A stretch of DNA of 64,000 nucleotides from Panaeolus papilionaceus (lineage: Eukaryota; Basidiomycota; Agaricomycetes; Agaricales): positions 1,178,001-1,242,000 of the forward strand of contig JADNRZ010000015.1 of NCBI GenBank assembly GCA_015501605.1. The letters are read 5' to 3'. The notes under the pieces are model-generated. The model was not told the origin of the DNA and made no database searches. It was given only the letters and a program-made list of their open reading frames with translations. Shown one piece after another: positions 1 through 10,653 of the stretch; the first letter of the stretch is position 1; each line of letters begins with the position of its first letter. The translations under genes and the position numbers were made by a program.

Positions 1-299
1 TCCTATTTTACACAGAACACAATAACGGCCAATTTTCCAGCTAACATTGGACACGGGTCAGGATACAAAGACTGTTATGCCTGCTCTTATACGACACCGA
101 TACTTGTCTGGCTTTAGTTTCAACTGGGATGACTTCAACAGCACACATGCACGGAACAGCTACACATGCACCATTTCTTTCTCTCCCTTCTCCTTCCCTC
201 AACCTATCGTTGACCACATCTTTAATCCACTCCCATCCATGCATCTCGTCACGCACCCCTCTCTTTCCCCCTCCTCTTTGCCTCGCCTTGGCATCTGTG

Positions 300-1330
300 C
301 AGTCAGAACTCTTTACACCTCGTCTCTTTCTGCTTATCAATGAGGCTGGCATCCTCCTCTCGACGGGCCAGTTTTGGGCGGCTGCAAAGGTTCATTTGGA
401 GGCTCTCGGTGAGTATCGTTTTCAGTTCTGATTTTGTTCTCTTTTCTTCATCGCCATAATTTTATCTCTTCCTTCTTCCCAAGCCTTAATTGATGATATA
501 CACAACAACACTAACTAACCCTTCTCATCTTCATAGCCCAATCTTGCGCCGATTATCTACTCTACTACAAATGTGGCACCGTCTACTCCTGCATGCAGCG
601 GCACACCTCCGTACTCGAGGATTTCAAGCGAGTCCTGTCGCTCACCTCCAGCACCTTCAACAACGGGCATCTCATGAAAGCCCGAATCCAGACCCTTGAA
701 AGCACCCACACCTCCCTCGCTCTCTATGTCAGGAAGAAGACCAAGTACAGGGAAGGGGAGGCGCTGGGAGGATATTTGACAGAACTGGAAAGAGTGAGGG
801 GTGAGACAGAGGAGGAACCTGACGCGGGGTTGTGGAATGCGTGTGTGGAGAGTGCCAGTCGGACACTGAGGGTGGCGAGTCATGATGTTGAGGTTGGGAA
901 GTGGAGGGCTGGGTGTGCGCTTGGTGCAGGGGACGCGGAGGGTGCTGTTGGTGATTGGACGTGAGTTGATCGTTGTCTGATTTACCCATCCCTGATACCG
1001 ACATCTGATATCCCTCGCAGTTGTCTTTCCCATCTCCTCGCCCACATCTTCCATCTCGCCCACCCCTACCTCCCTCCCTCGCCCACCCCAATGACGACAC
1101 TCAAACAGAGCCTGCACTCCGACCCCGATTCCAAGCCGTGTCTTGGCTTGCACTGTTTCTGCAAAGTTTTCAATAAATCGTTCTTCGCCCTCGATGAACT
1201 CTTAGTCAAAGAGGACTAAAGAGCGGTGTTGAAACTCCTCACGGACATGAGCCGGAAGGTGGATCTGTGGAATCGGTGGGAAGCGGCGGTGAATCCTAAC
1301 GTCGGCGAGGGTAGGGAGAGGTTCTCCTGC
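300..1330 (+). pseudogene. TPR / DnaJC3 (P58IPK)-like gene remnant, 5' part (T1)
   Basis: The pieces read like the TPR region of fungal DnaJC3/P58IPK-type co-chaperones, which act in or near the ER. An exon with LSTGQFWAAAKVHLEAL ends at a GTGAGT donor (409). After a CTTCATAG acceptor comes DYLLYYKCGTVYS..., then a helix pair with LMKARIQTLE, LWNACVESAS and KWRAGCALGAGDAEGAVGDW. A further exon holds LKQSLHSDPDSKPCL and ALDELLVKED before a stop near 1217. No J domain is present. Frames change between exons and there is no believable start, so this is a broken copy. The DnaJC3 label rests on pattern memory of the family and is moderately sure. Confidence 0.6.
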
Positions 1331-1504
1331 TAGCGCTCATCCCCGAGGCGTTACTCAAAACCCCATCATCATCATCTGCAACTCCAACACTGCCCTAGTA
1401 GTAGCACCCGTATATGCGTCTCCTCGCCGTCACACCCTTCCGCTCCTTCCTCTTCTCCGCCCCACCCGTACACTGCTTCAAGTAAACATCCACCACGGCT
1501 GTTC

Positions 1505-2480
1505 GCATGCTCTTCATCCTCTCTCCGCTCCGACTCTCCTACCCTCCTACTTCTCCTCTCGGTAACCAGGATGCCAATAAATTAGCGATAACCAATAATG
1601 GTGGTGACGTGGTACCCGTGCAACCATTTTCTCCTGGAGAAGCTGTTGTGACATCCATTGAGCGCGCCATTGCCCCTCCCATGGTGGTGTCAGCTACTCA
1701 TGGATCAGGTTCGCTCTCCTACTATTTTTATTAATATGTTTTCTGAACTATAAACACTTAGCAACGTGTAAATCTCAGGATATTATCGATACAGGAACTA
1801 AGACGGTTGAAAGCGAGGCTCTGGGATATGAGAATAGGGGGTGAAAGAGCTGAACGTCCCATTGCGCAAATCGGTATGAAGCACTCCACCATTCTACGGA
1901 ATCTCCAGTCTGACGCACATATTTCTGGTTAGCAACGTTCCAATCCCCTGCGTCTGGGGCTCAGTAAAATTTGAATATACTTTGGCAACGCCCCAATGCT
2001 GCATTCACTTTGGACAAAGAGGCCAGTTCTCAAGGTATGCACTTCAAATCTCGACTCACACATATACCTATTGCTCATACTATCCCAAACAGAAATTGAC
2101 AACAGCGCAATGTCCTGCTGACCTTGGGTTATGGGTTAGAACACATGATTACCGTTGTGCCCGTCGTTGAGTCTGAGGCCTTTGGACGCACCTCTCGTGA
2201 AGGACATTGCAACCAATCTGGCGCCTACTCAAGAACGCCTCCTCTCATACCTCCCCAGCACCCTCTTCTGCGACATCTCACCTGATTTTTTTTATGACCG
2301 TGGATGAAGAATAGTGGGCCAACTGCATCATTCGCTGACGTGGCCTAGGTCCTTCATCGTAACACTGAGTCACTTCCTGATGCGACGATAAGGAGAATAA
2401 ATAGCCAGTACATAGATGGAGGACGCCATCATTCGGTATGTCAAGTGTAATTTCTTCATTTATCGCAGCACTCATGCCCT
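1505..2480 (+). pseudogene. Unidentified array gene A, copy 1 (remnant)
   Basis: First of five copies of a gene I do not recognise. Conserved blocks in the family are an N-terminal exon with VVTSIE-like text, an exon opening with GTKTVES, a block with LDKE before a donor, then DLGLWVRTHDYR. In the other copies this last block reads on to VVPVVEPKTLGR and later VFVDDVTWVLHRTTG. Here the frame breaks after DLGLWVRT, and stops follow GYENRG. Copies are followed directly by the T remnant. All five copies are damaged, so no product can be assigned. Confidence 0.45.
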
Positions 2481-2509
2481 TTATATCCAGCTCTCCTTCA
2501 TCGTTGTCC

Positions 2510-3460
2510 TGAGTGTACCTCCCTCCCTCTATTACCAAAATTTCTCACATCCGGTTCTTCACCGCTCAAACATTCAAGCATGAACCTCCCCCCCGTCACA
2601 CCCTCCTACTTCGTCCTCTCCTCTCCCGCTATCACCCTCATTTATACTCTATAGGACGCCTTACTCCTCAACCTGGTCCTACTCTCCATCAAACACAAAC
2701 ACGCCACCGCTTATTTCTCCATGCAGCAACACTCTTCCACACTCGATAATTTCTATAAAAAAAATTATCGCTCACCTTCAATGCCGGACTTTGGGGAGGA
2801 GTAAGTCGGAAAGGGATCGGAGAATATGCACCTGTGGAATGCATGCGGGGACAGTGTGAGCCAAACGTTGGTTGCTGGGTGCGCAAGTGTATGTTGTTTT
2901 ATTCTTTCGCGATCCTTGTTTGTATTTTTGTATCTAATCCTTATTTTTTTTTTAGTGTATCTACAGACGCCTCTCTCATTTCGTCTTCCTCGCCCTCAAC
3001 GTCTTTGTCGCTTACTTCTGCCTCCCACCCTCGCCATCATCCCGCACGCGACACTCATGCAGCGCCTCCACCTTGAACATCGACCCCAACTCCGCCTGGC
3101 TTTGCATCCTCTCGTTAAAACATTCAACAAATCGCTTCATGAGATCTAGGCCAAAGAGGATCCGAGAGCTGTGGTTAAGCGACTTATGGGTCCACTACTC
3201 ATTCTGCAGGCGCTCCTCAGTCGCCTTCATCACCATCTATACCGCCGCCACTTCCACAACAACGACCATGCACGAGAAACCTTGCAAGGTCGCTTGTTAG
3301 TAGATAAGTGGTATGGGGAAGCGTCGGCATTGGAAGGTTGCAGGGAGGATGTGGTGGGTCTCGTCGGGCGCGATGGAGGACTGTTGAAAAAGGAAGAACG
3401 GGAAGAAGCAGTCACCATCCTCGGAAAAGCATTTGAAGCATCCGGACAGAAGGTATAGCG
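2510..3460 (+). pseudogene. TPR / DnaJC3-like gene remnant, 3' part (T1')
   Basis: This is the second T piece in unit I. It contains HATAYFSMQQHSSTLDNF, a typical TPR helix pair, then LHPLVKTFNKSLHEI. Near its end are LLVDKWYGEASALEG and REDVVGLVGRDGGLLKKEE followed by AVTILGKAFEASG, which resembles the region before the J domain in DnaJC3 proteins. Stops and frame changes occur in between (for example TAG after SLHEI near 3148). The text stops at about 3459 without a J domain. It precedes the GTPase by 490 bp. Confidence 0.55.
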
Positions 3461-3840
3461 AAAGTTGACGAGGAGGGGAATTGGGGTGGAGACAGGACGG
3501 GGATATATTGTGTTCGTCTGTGTATGTGATGGTGTGATGGTGTGTAGGATTGAGCGACAGGGAACGATATTGAGTGCTCCTAGATGTACATTATTTGTTA
3601 AATTGAATCTTAATCGTGATGTTTTGCTATCAAAATTATTTTCTGCATCGTGTTCGAAATGAGCGAGCCGCGATTGGAAGCTTAAGTCGTTGATACTGTA
3701 GAGGCTCAGTACAACAAGGTGTCGTTTGTGCATTCTGTTCTTGCTTTTACATTTCTTGTTCAATATTCCTTTGATTAAATAGCAGTTATGATGTTGTCTC
3801 ACGAGGCGTTAAGGCACTGAATTGGTGGTGGGTATACTTG

Positions 3841-3949
3841 CTATTTATATGAGCCCTTAGTAAGAAAACTGTGCCACGCAGACGCCGCATGGAAGATATC
3901 TGCTCCGTATCTCTTACCATCATCTCTCGTCGTATTCACTGGATTCACA
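3841..3949 (+). promoter_or_regulatory. Putative core promoter of GTPase copy G1
   Basis: A CTATTTATA box lies 109 bp before the ATG. The same box, followed by GAGC and an approximately 100 bp leader, precedes all four GTPase copies at nearly the same distance. TATA function is inferred. Confidence 0.45.
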
Positions 3950-5465
3950 ATGTCGACCAACACTCAAGGGTATAAATGGATCCAAGTTAATGGCCCAATA
4001 AGTATCATACCTATAACTCCTGAACACCTGGAAGGGGAAAATGTATGGCTTTTCATGTGTGTACTGTTCAACAAATTATCCCACCTTGATATCATTGCTT
4101 AGACACCTGCTTCTCTAGTCTAATGGGTCCCACCAGTTCAGGGAAAAGCTCTGTAAGGCACAATTTTTGTGTTATGCTTCGACTTGACATTTAGAAGAGG
4201 CCCTTCCTGCAGTTCATCGAGTCATTGGCACCAGATCAGCACCTGGATATATCCAAGGATTCACTTGAAAGTGTGACACAAGAAGTCAACTGCTATCAAG
4301 TTGTCAATCTGGGCCTCCAATATGATGATAAAATGTTGTTTGTTCTGATGGATACCCCTGGGTTTCTTGACCCAAGGCTGTCAGAGGGCCGGATAATGAG
4401 AATGGTCACAGAAAGTCTGAATGCAATTCGGTGTGTGATCACATCATTTGATAACAGAGCAGATGTGGTGAACCTGTATTGAATGTTGTTTTCTGCCAGC
4501 CAATTTTCTGGTTACACTGTTCCGTTCATCTTCTATTTTCAACCCATCACTGATATCCGAATTGGTGGCTCAAAACAGGATGCAGTCAAGATTCTGCAAG
4601 AATATGTCCACCAATATGAGGCTGCATATATCTCTGTAATAACAACAATGTGGAATCAACTATTGACCCCCAAGCAGCTTGAAGATGCCTCCCACCGCTT
4701 CAACACCTTGAAAGAAGAAATATATGCAGTCAGTAGCTTATATTTTGTTGTGTCAATGATGTCACTTACTATTTCAAATCTTATTAGAGATCTCCTGGCT
4801 TTGGCATCACAGTCACCAAGTTTGACACCTCTCAGGCTTCTGCTTTGTCATTGCTTAATGATCAATGGGCTGGATGGCTGGAGGACCCAAACAACACCAA
4901 CAAAGTCATAGACCCACACTATCAATCCCACCTCTGCAACAACCTGCTTGGACGAATTACCAACACCCTCCAAAAACTGCAACTTCTTGCAGAGGACAAA
5001 CAGCATGCCACCTGTTCTGGAAGTGAAGATCATCATCTTCTGGAGGTTGTGCTCAGGGATGAGAAGGTGGCATTATCATCTCTTCAGTCCTTTTTGGACG
5101 ACCTTGTGGGTTGTGACCCACAGTCCTCAGGAGTTGTTGATAGCACCTCAGGGCTTATGGCACTGTGGTCCCTCCTTGACACTTGCTATGAACAGGACCC
5201 TGATGCTTGCTCATCTTCTTGGCTGCTCTCTCAAGCTTTGCTCCTTGCACCCCCCATCCTGCTTCCCACAGATGCCACACCACAATCCATTGTTGCTTCA
5301 GATATTGTCTCTAAGCATAATCCTGCACCAGCATCCCCCTTGCAAGTCCCAGGCTTGCACCAGCTCAGCATTACACCAGTGCCTACCCAACCAATCCCTA
5401 ACAGTCAACCATCCTCATCTGATGCATCATGCTTTGCATCCATCACTGCTGCAATTAAGAGGTGA
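3950..5465 (+). pseudogene. AIG1-like P-loop GTPase, copy G1 (splice-site damage)
   Basis: The gene model is 3950-4058, 4103-4152, 4198-4430, 4512-4728 and 4821-5465. It starts MSTNTQGYKWIQVNGP and has a Walker A GPTSSGKSS across exon 2, a switch-II/G3 motif VLMDTPGFLDPR, and YFQPITDIRIGGSK, a segment typical of fungal AIG1-like GTPases. The C-terminal part is a long helical region ending AITAAIKR. Exon lengths match copy G4. The acceptor before exon 4 is TGG instead of the TAG seen in G3 and G4, so normal splicing looks lost. A role as a soluble signalling or stress GTPase is only a family guess. Confidence 0.75.
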
Positions 5466-6303
5466 TTCAATCAAACTGGGAGGTAGATATGGCAGTTTTT
5501 TGTCATAGATGAGCCCATTGTCAGTATTGTCCTTATTTTTTGATTTTTTGGTTTTTTTCCATCTTTTGGTTTGGTTTATATCATGGTACTGTTTGTGCCT
5601 CATTGCACATTTAGTTTCTTCATTTGTACTATTGTCATATTTCTCCCATCATTTCATTTCATTGATTTCCCTGATTTCCTTGTTTGTATGACCACCTTCA
5701 CTGTCCTGTGTATCTCTGTCATGTTTGCATTCATCCACCACTACCTTCATTTGCTCCATATTTTGTTTGTGATTCATTTCAATGTGTTGTTATCCCAGTG
5801 ATGATTATCTACAGCAGGCTTACTGTTCCCTTTGTACTGTGACATGTGTTTGAAGCTCCGTTGAGTCATGTTTAAATCAAATTTTTGTTTATTTCAGTTC
5901 ATTGCATTCTTTAATACACAGGTTCACAAATGTATCTGATTGAAGCTTGGTTTTTTTCCCATTCAGTTTCACTTCACATTGTTAGGTAGAATCAGAAGCT
6001 TTGGTCCTCAGGTTACCACTTAACACTTCAGGTAAGATAATATGAGGGTGAAACCCACTGCAAGTTATATGCTTTAGCATTTAACCTTGATATGAGTATA
6101 ATTTGGGGGTTGTAACTGCAATGTCTTCTGAAAGATTCAATTACATTCATTATAACTGCCATCCCCAACTCCTGTATTGATAAATACAATAGAATAACTG
6201 ATTTAAACCACAAAGCCAGTCCTGTGTACCACCAGAAGTATAATGTTGAAAGTCATTACTGTTACCATTTTCCAAGTCAATAAAAAACTGTTGCAGCTCA
6301 TCC
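5466..6303. other. Post-GTPase spacer, unit I
   Basis: Pyrimidine-rich stretch without a supportable gene. Parts recur after G4, for example the GTTGAGTCATGTTT block near 5860 and again near 52290. It is therefore duplicated with the array and is probably 3' UTR plus intergenic sequence. Confidence 0.5.
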
Positions 6304-8024
6304 CTAACTCCCTCCTCCCCCCTCCCTCCTCCCCCGCCTCCACTCCCAGATGTGCTCCCACCTCACCCCAAATGCCCTCATAATTTCCTCATCCCCACCC
6401 CACCCCACCCCACCCCATGCCTCTGCCTCCCAACCTATCTCAAACATTACCTCCCTGCCATCCTTAATCCACTCATGCTTGACGAAGGGCGTTGTCGTCG
6501 TTTGTACATTCATTGTTGACGATTTGATGTATTTCTTCATTTGTGCGCCAATAGCTGAGGTGTGTAAGGGGCGGGGCACGGTGGGGATGGGAGGGTTAGG
6601 GATTCAAATTTTGAGAAGGGGCTGGTGGATATGAGTGAATGAGTATAAGTAAGAATGTCTGAAGTAAGAGAATGAAGGAAACGAGGATAGAGAGGGGATG
6701 TATGAACCAAAAGGTACTCCCCTGATATGGGGTTGAGAGGGTAAAATTGCATAGCGTGAATATATATGAATCACATGCTCATCTGTCGAGTTTTCGTTTT
6801 GAGTTGATAATTCATCGTCAAAATACACAGAGAAACTTGGACACTCACCCTACTTAACCCCTCCGGTCTATCCACACTCACTCCTCACAATCTCTCTAAC
6901 TGTAAGGGATAGGAATGCCCAGAAGCCAAGTTGATAATTGAGTGAGGAATCATCCTGATCCCCACTGGCCTATATACTACATCAGATAAACTATCTACCA
7001 GTATGCTGTGCACTAAATCTAAGAATAGGCTAAGGCTATGCGATATCAAATGATGGTGACAAAACAATCAGGAAAGGAGGCTGCGCACTACAACAGGGGT
7101 ATCAATGATGCAATGGGCAGCTGTACAGTGATCTAGAGATGATGACCAGGCTGTGCACCGTAACTGTGCTAGGGTGGGGGTTCTGTGACAGATCCCCTGA
7201 CACTAACCCTCTCCTGGGTCGTCCAAGCTGCCCCTGCCATTGGGTACAGATAGGAGATGTAATTAGAGGGTTCATTGGTCTGGTTGTTGTGGTCTCCTAT
7301 TGTATGCGTGATGAGGGTGTGGAATGATAATTAGGTTAATTTGAGAAACGATATGTATCTTAATGAGAGGTAAAACAGTTGGTTGGCTCTAAGACTGAGA
7401 ATGGGAATGGGAAATGCGAAGAATAAAATATACGCACCATGAAACTGCTTATCGAAAGACTTCACAAACCCCTATATTCCACCCCTCCTCACAACAAGTT
7501 ATTCAATATCAATGTATACTGGCAAATGAATGTGCCCATTTATTGCGCTGCATTCACCCACTCTCCTTCCCTGCCCATCCACATCCTTATTCCTCACCTC
7601 CACAAACCCAGTCTCGTCATTGAACAGAGTGAAAGACGACACAAGTGTGCGCTCAAGTAGGAAACTCATCGTTTCGGTGAATATGTTGAGTTCGCGTGTG
7701 AGGACGTAGGCTGCGTTGTCGTTGTCTGTGGGTGGGATGGGAGATTACCGTAGGTATGGAGGAGGAGGATTATTGGGTTGAAAAAAGCTCATAAGCATAA
7801 TCAGAAGTTCTTGATGCGCTCTTCAAATGCACATCATCAGCCCATCCATGGCTCTCGTATCCTGAACTATGCCCTGCGTGGACTTCGTAGTCCTCGCTCT
7901 GTTTTTCATTCATCAGTCCACAAATAGAAGAAGGACATCAATTGCCAAAAAAACATTGAAAATGAATATCTCGCAAAGAAAACTCACCTCCCTATCCTCA
8001 TACCTTACCTCCCAATCCCTCTCA
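6304..8024 (-). pseudogene. GH92 alpha-1,2-mannosidase remnant, copy I, 3' part
   Basis: Read on the minus strand, the pieces follow the order of fungal GH92 enzymes, exo-acting alpha-mannosidases usually secreted. They are WEVRYEDREV-like text next to 8000, YEVHAGHSSGYESHGW near 7870, a helix ending LLERTLVSSFTLFNDETGF near 7640, HTNEPS-like text near 7270, PLNPISGEY near 6730 and HTSAIGAQMKKYIKS near 6540. Frames shift repeatedly. The copy stops at 8024 because a 16.3 kb element sits inside it; its 5' part resumes at 24326. Confidence 0.7.
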
Positions 8025-9603
8025 CATCAGCAAATTCTGTTTTTGGATAGTATCTCCGTATAGCATTCCCACTCCACCTATAGGGTTGGCTTGGGCTTCC
8101 GTAGCACACTGTAGCCAAGTAGTGCTCTGGAGCATTATGTCAATGACTCCGGTAGATGTATAGCATGTGGGAGGCTCACTGGTAACTTGGTAGGTCTCAT
8201 TGCACCCTCAGTAGCCACAAGTATGTGCACCTGTGGTGATAGCCTCAAGAAGGTAGGTAGGTGTGAATGGTAAACAAGGCTGTACTAAAGCAAAAATGAA
8301 GGTTCAACGACATTAAGGATGGTCAAAACAATTTATTAAACAAAAGTAAAAATAACAATGGTATTATTCACAATGTTAGTGCGTAGAAAAGTTCCTTGTC
8401 GAAGTATTTATTCAGCCAGCATTCACAGCTGTATGCCAGACTATTCTTGCATGTCAGCCGCTCATCTGCTTTCCCCCCAAAGTTAGGTACAATATCCACC
8501 AAAGCACAAAGTTGATCAAGAGGAATAATATTCCCAGACAGAGAAGGTGTGTGTTGCTGGGGTGAATTTCGTTTAAGAAGATAAAGCCCTGTGTTTGAAT
8601 TAGGAAAATCTCCTTTCATCCTTCTATTACGAGGATTGGGCTGAGGGTCGATGACATATGGTTGTACATATACAAGAAACCTATCTGGCACATACCCGCG
8701 GCTCTTGGGGAGCACCAGATGAAATACCAGATGAAGATCGGCGACAACATGCCCTTCAGGTATTGTCAGACACTGCCCAAAGTTTGATAAATAATCGATT
8801 ACTCACCTGCAAGTCCACTTTGTGGCCATTGGCTTGATGGGTCAACGCAAAAAATAGCGGAATCATGCCCCCCTAAATGTGGCTCAGCTTTCAATGTGAC
8901 AGGCGGTGTAATGGGGTGGGGGTAGTGGTAGGCAGTGGATTGGAGGTGAAGGGATGTCCAGACTTGTATTTTGTCCACAATAAAGTGAGGGTGAGGTGTT
9001 GGCGCCTCCAAATCAAACTCTGAGATGAATGTGTTTGGACGGCTGGCTTCCATTTTATTGAGATAATGAGATATCGCCAGCAGTAAGTCGCTGATACCAA
9101 ATTTCTTAGCTACTTCATCGACAGTGAGGATACCCAGTTGTGGATCTCTGGAAAGATGAAAGGCAGTTGTTGGGGAGCTTTGAACAGTACAATGGGGAAC
9201 CTTGGCAAAAGGGTTGTTGCCTTTCTTCAGGACAGACACTTTGTAGAAGTAGTTGGTGATGCCGTATGTGTTGATGCCTGCCACACCTGCTCGTGATCCA
9301 GGAAGAGTGCGTACAGATGAGATTAAGGATAAGAGTTCTGCTGTCGTCGTGATGGGGAATGTCAGCAGAACTTCTCACTCTCCCCTGACTACCCTAGGGA
9401 GTCTGTAGGGACTCATAAGACTCTCTACAGACTCTCTACAGACTTTTCACAGATTTGCTCAAATTTACTATTCTGACATAATAAGCCAAAGGGAGGTATA
9501 CAGACTCCCTACAGACTCCCTACCAAGTCAGTAGGGAGTCTGGTATATCTGTTCCAGATTTATAGTAATACATGACCATGAAAATACTGTTCTAGTTCAT
9601 ATA

Positions 9604-10653
9604 CAGTCATTTAGCAGTCCTTGGCACAGCCAAATTTGTTTGAGAATTTTCAACACGGGATGTTAACCGATTTTCACAAGATTTGATACATGTATGTAAA
9701 TGTACTGAATTAATAAGAATATGCAAAAAAAAATAGAGAAATTGAGGATACGAGTTGTGTAGAGCATAATTGATCAGAATCTGTGGTTTTGAGACAAACT
9801 CAGTCCTTGGGACAAGCCACCATCACAAGCTGGGGAAGCGGCATGGGCCTGTCAATGATGGGAACTAGGGATGGTTTGATGTGGGTCAATCTTCGTCATC
9901 TTGATCAGACAAAAGTGCTCTTGCTAATACCAATGTCACCCTCTCCACCATGCTTACCCCAGTATATACCCTTCACCCATTTAATTACCTTGTCCATGCT
10001 CATCCCTCCTACTTTCTCCTTTTCTTCCTTGTACTTCTCCAGAGCCATTTGCATGTATTTTGCTTTCAAAGCCGCAGCCTCTCTCCTCTTCCTAGCCTGT
10101 GGTATTGCCTTGCCAACCATATTCGAAGTGGGACAGGTGAGATGTTACAAGATGTGTAAAGAAATGGTGAAATACAAAGACTTTGTTATCAGTGTTATCA
10201 GTGATCACCCATCCATCCCTGTTTTATGCATCAATTTCCAAGGAGTTATCAACGGCATCTCTAGGCCATCAACAAGCCATCAGTGGCACAACTGGCCTCA
10301 ATCCCCTCCTCCTACCCAAGGTATTTTAATAGCATATTTTCTCTTTACCAGTCGTTTGAGACCCACAGAATTTTTCTTTAGATATTAGAGAGTAATATTC
10401 TTTAAAAAAAAACAAAAGAAAATGCAAAGTTTAACCCTTGACACAGATCTAAACACAAATCTTTACATTTTTGCTTATCTTTTGCTGTATATTTTGGGGT
10501 GTAGTATAGCTATGACTATGTAGAGTTGAAACATTATAGATATAACTAAAATAAATGTCTGTGCCAAATTTTGAGTCAATCCGCTGCGAAATGGTGGAAA
10601 TATTTGGGTTTGTGCCAAGGAATGTTCGTGTCCCAAGGACCGCTAAATGACTG
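9604..10653. mobile_element. Pogo/Fot1-like (Tc1-mariner) element remnant
   Basis: It begins CAGTCATTTAGCAGTCCTTG and its other end, reverse-complemented, reads CAGTCATTTAGCGGTCCTTG, one mismatch in 20. It is bordered by TA on both sides (9602-9603 and 10654-10655), as expected for the Tc1/mariner supergroup. At 1050 bp it is shorter than an autonomous pogo element, and only an N-terminal helix-turn-helix-like piece of the transposase can be read. Confidence 0.75.
9905..10120 (-). pseudogene. Pogo-type transposase N-terminal fragment
   Basis: A 71-residue reading frame starts MVGKAIPQARKRREAAALK and continues with a lysine- and glutamate-rich helix (MQMALEKYKEEKEK), ending GISKSTFV. The spacing of a basic helix followed by a GISKST-like turn resembles the psq/HTH DNA-binding N-terminus of pogo transposases. 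There is no DDE domain. It lies inside the pogo-like TIRs, which supports the assignment. Confidence 0.45.
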